Below, piece by piece: positions 6,972 through 8,028 of a stretch of 8,028 nucleotides of DNA. This DNA comes from an uncultured Eubacteriales bacterium (lineage in GTDB: Bacteria; Bacillota; Clostridia; Oscillospirales; Oscillospiraceae), in contig USPI01000060.1 in assembly GCA_900556535.1 (NCBI GenBank), positions 1 through 8,028 of the forward strand, read 5' to 3'. The notes under the pieces are model-generated. The model had not been told where the DNA came from. It did no database searches and saw only the letters and a list, made by a program, of their open reading frames with translations. A program made the translations under genes and the position numbers. The number at the start of each line of letters is the position of its first letter. The stretch's first letter is position 1.

Positions 6972-8028
6972 GATCCCTGCCTCCTTTTTGTCATTGCATG
7001 CTGTCGAGCCGTTTCTTTCATTTCCGGCGTCCAGCTTTCCGCTCTGGAGCGATCAGCCCAGGTGCGAGTGATCTCGGTGCCGTCTGAGAAATGAAAGCGC
7101 AGGATGTTGCCGTCGTCGGCGATAATTTTTTCGATGCTCGAAGGGTCATCCGTGACCTGCCGTACCAGTTCATCCAGTGTGGCTTCCGGTATCTGTTTGG
7201 AAGCGCAGTGCTTTTTGCCCTTTGTATTGAAGGTGGAACAGATCCACACGATCCGCGCGGCCGTTGTTTTCCTGCGGAAATTCTTTCCGCATTTCGCACA
7301 CTGAATGAGGCCGGTGTAAAAGAAGGAAGGCTGTGCGGGCGGCTTTGACTTGTGTTTCTCGGCTCTTCGCGCGATTTCCGCCTGTACCGCTTTCCACTCA
7401 GCCAGAGGAATAATGGCTTCATGGGTTCTTTCCGCGTGGTACATTGCTTTCTGACCGGTATTGGGGATCGTCTTTTTCGTAATGTAGCTTTCGCAAAAGA
7501 ACCGCTGCAGGAGCAGATTGCCCGTGTAGGCATAGTTCCGCAGGATCCTGGCTATTGTCTGCGGATGCCACTGTTCGCCCCCAGCCGGAGGCTGAATCCC
7601 TTCATCGTTCAGTTTTGCGGTGATGCGGTCTCTGCCCATTCCGTCGAGAAATTCCCGGTAAATGCGGCGTACCAGCTCGGCTTCCTCCGGGATGACGCAG
7701 TAATGCCCCTCCCGCATTCGGTAACCAAGCATTCGTCCATTCCAGGGAATGCCGTTTTCGAAATTCCGTTTGACCCGCCACTTCTGGTTTTCGCTGACGG
7801 AGCGGCTTTCCTCCTGGGCATAGGACGCCAGAATGGTCAGCATCAGCTCGCCGTCGGCGCTCATGGTGTGGATATTCTGTTCTTCAAAGAACACATCAAT
7901 GCCCAGACCTTTCAGCTCCCGGACAGTTTCCAGAAGGGTGACCGTGTTGCGGGAAAAACGCGAGACCTCCTTGGTCAGCACCAGCCCCACGCGCCCGGCC
8001 TCGCAGTCAGCCAGCAGGCGGGAAAAGG
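6968..8028 (-). CDS. Large serine recombinase, partial (N-terminus beyond window edge)
   Basis: The visible 352 residues are the middle and end of a large serine recombinase. The frame is open to the window edge, and codons before the internal GTG at 7990 (FSRLLADCEAGR) match the family, so 7990 is not the start. Seen: the VLTKEVSRFSRNT block of the resolvase domain (visible residues about 16-28), QEESRSVSEN, the recombinase domain (IPEEAELVRRIYREF to THEAIIPLAEW), and a zinc ribbon with Cys243, Cys246, Cys263 and Cys274. The nucleophile Ser lies outside the window. Unlike its downstream paralogue it goes from the zinc ribbon almost directly to the closing beta segment (LRFHFSDGTEI), with no coiled-coil insertion, and then has a basic tail (ADRSRAESWTPEMKETARQ). 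The two proteins are clearly related but structurally different, so they may have divided roles. The gene stops in a GTGA overlap with the next recombinase. Confidence 0.88.
   Translation of the reverse strand, partial: FSRLLADCEAGRVGLVLTKEVSRFSRNTVTLLETVRELKGLGIDVFFEEQNIHTMSADGELMLTILASYAQEESRSVSENQKWRVKRNFENGIPWNGRMLGYRMREGHYCVIPEEAELVRRIYREFLDGMGRDRITAKLNDEGIQPPAGGEQWHPQTIARILRNYAYTGNLLLQRFFCESYITKKTIPNTGQKAMYHAERTHEAIIPLAEWKAVQAEIARRAEKHKSKPPAQPSFFYTGLIQCAKCGKNFRRKTTAARIVWICSTFNTKGKKHCASKQIPEATLDELVRQVTDDPSSIEKIIADDGNILRFHFSDGTEITRTWADRSRAESWTPEMKETARQHAMTKRRQGS
6980..6985 (-). promoter_or_regulatory. ribosome binding site for the downstream recombinase
   Basis: AGGAGG on the minus strand lies 8 nt before the GTG at 6971 and within the last codons (Lys-Arg-Arg-Gln-Gly-Ser) of the upstream recombinase. 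It selects GTG over the ATG three codons later, which would be 17 nt away. Confidence 0.75.

Larger units (their letters stand above)
5203..8028 (-). mobile_element. End of an integrative element with tandem large serine recombinases (partial)
   Basis: Two adjacent large serine recombinase genes, transcribed toward the junction, plus a subterminal repeat array mark one end of an integrative or transposon-like element that continues beyond 8028. The left limit is uncertain and could be anywhere from about 5160 to 5345. I placed it after the hairpin because the plus-strand T-tract expected there is missing, as if replaced. Ile codon choice supports a foreign origin: the left operon uses ATA often, whereas the recombinase stretches I checked use ATC and ATT. 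No conjugation or cargo gene is visible in this window, so the element type (conjugative, mobilisable, or a simple serine-recombinase transposon) cannot be told. Confidence 0.6.

Noticed and set aside
7990..7990. GTG at 7990 as the start of the upstream recombinase
   Set aside because: The frame stays open to the window edge and the preceding residues match the recombinase catalytic domain, so the gene is truncated by the window and does not start there.

Overview
The window looks like a chromosome segment of a gut-type, moderately GC-rich Firmicute (class Clostridia, probably the Oscillospiraceae/Ruminococcaceae or a relative), invaded on its right side by a mobile element. The taxonomic call is an inference. 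It rests on strong AGGAGG-type ribosome binding sites, Clostridia-like protein sequences and the type of serine recombinase present. No rRNA or other marker gene is available to confirm it.

Left part (about 32-5155, + strand): a compact four-gene operon. It encodes a PlsC-type lysophospholipid acyltransferase, two ABC exporter half-transporters that form an asymmetric heterodimer, and a FabG-like short-chain dehydrogenase/reductase. The first three genes are joined by ATGA stop/start overlaps at 877-880 and 2628-2631, and the fourth starts 5 nt after the third stops, so translational coupling is likely. In the ABC pair, the first subunit has lost the catalytic Glu (Asp instead) and the H-loop His (Gln instead), and the second has an altered signature (LSAGQ). 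These changes combine into one degenerate and one consensus ATP site, as in TM287/288-type heterodimeric exporters. The lipid-enzyme neighbours hint at a lipid or lipid-like substrate, but the substrate cannot be read from sequence.

Middle (5156-5388): a non-coding junction. It holds a perfect 15-bp hairpin whose good T-tract lies on the minus strand, then a run of five G-tracts starting exactly every 22 bp (5243, 5265, 5287, 5309, 5331), then a plus-strand intrinsic terminator. The G-tract array is the most unusual feature of the window and is probably a protein-binding array at the end of the mobile element.

Right part (5389-8028, - strand): two large serine recombinase genes in tandem, transcribed toward the junction. 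The upstream gene (6968 to beyond 8028) is cut by the window edge and lacks its N-terminus here. It overlaps the downstream gene by GTGA (6968-6971). The downstream gene (5389-6971) has the catalytic N-terminus, a zinc ribbon and a coiled coil, but carries a one-base frameshift near 6189-6191, so it is a pseudogene, a programmed frameshift or a sequencing error. The recombinase genes use ATC/ATT for Ile where checked, whereas the left operon uses ATA heavily, which fits a horizontally acquired right-hand segment. The element's other end and any cargo lie outside the window.
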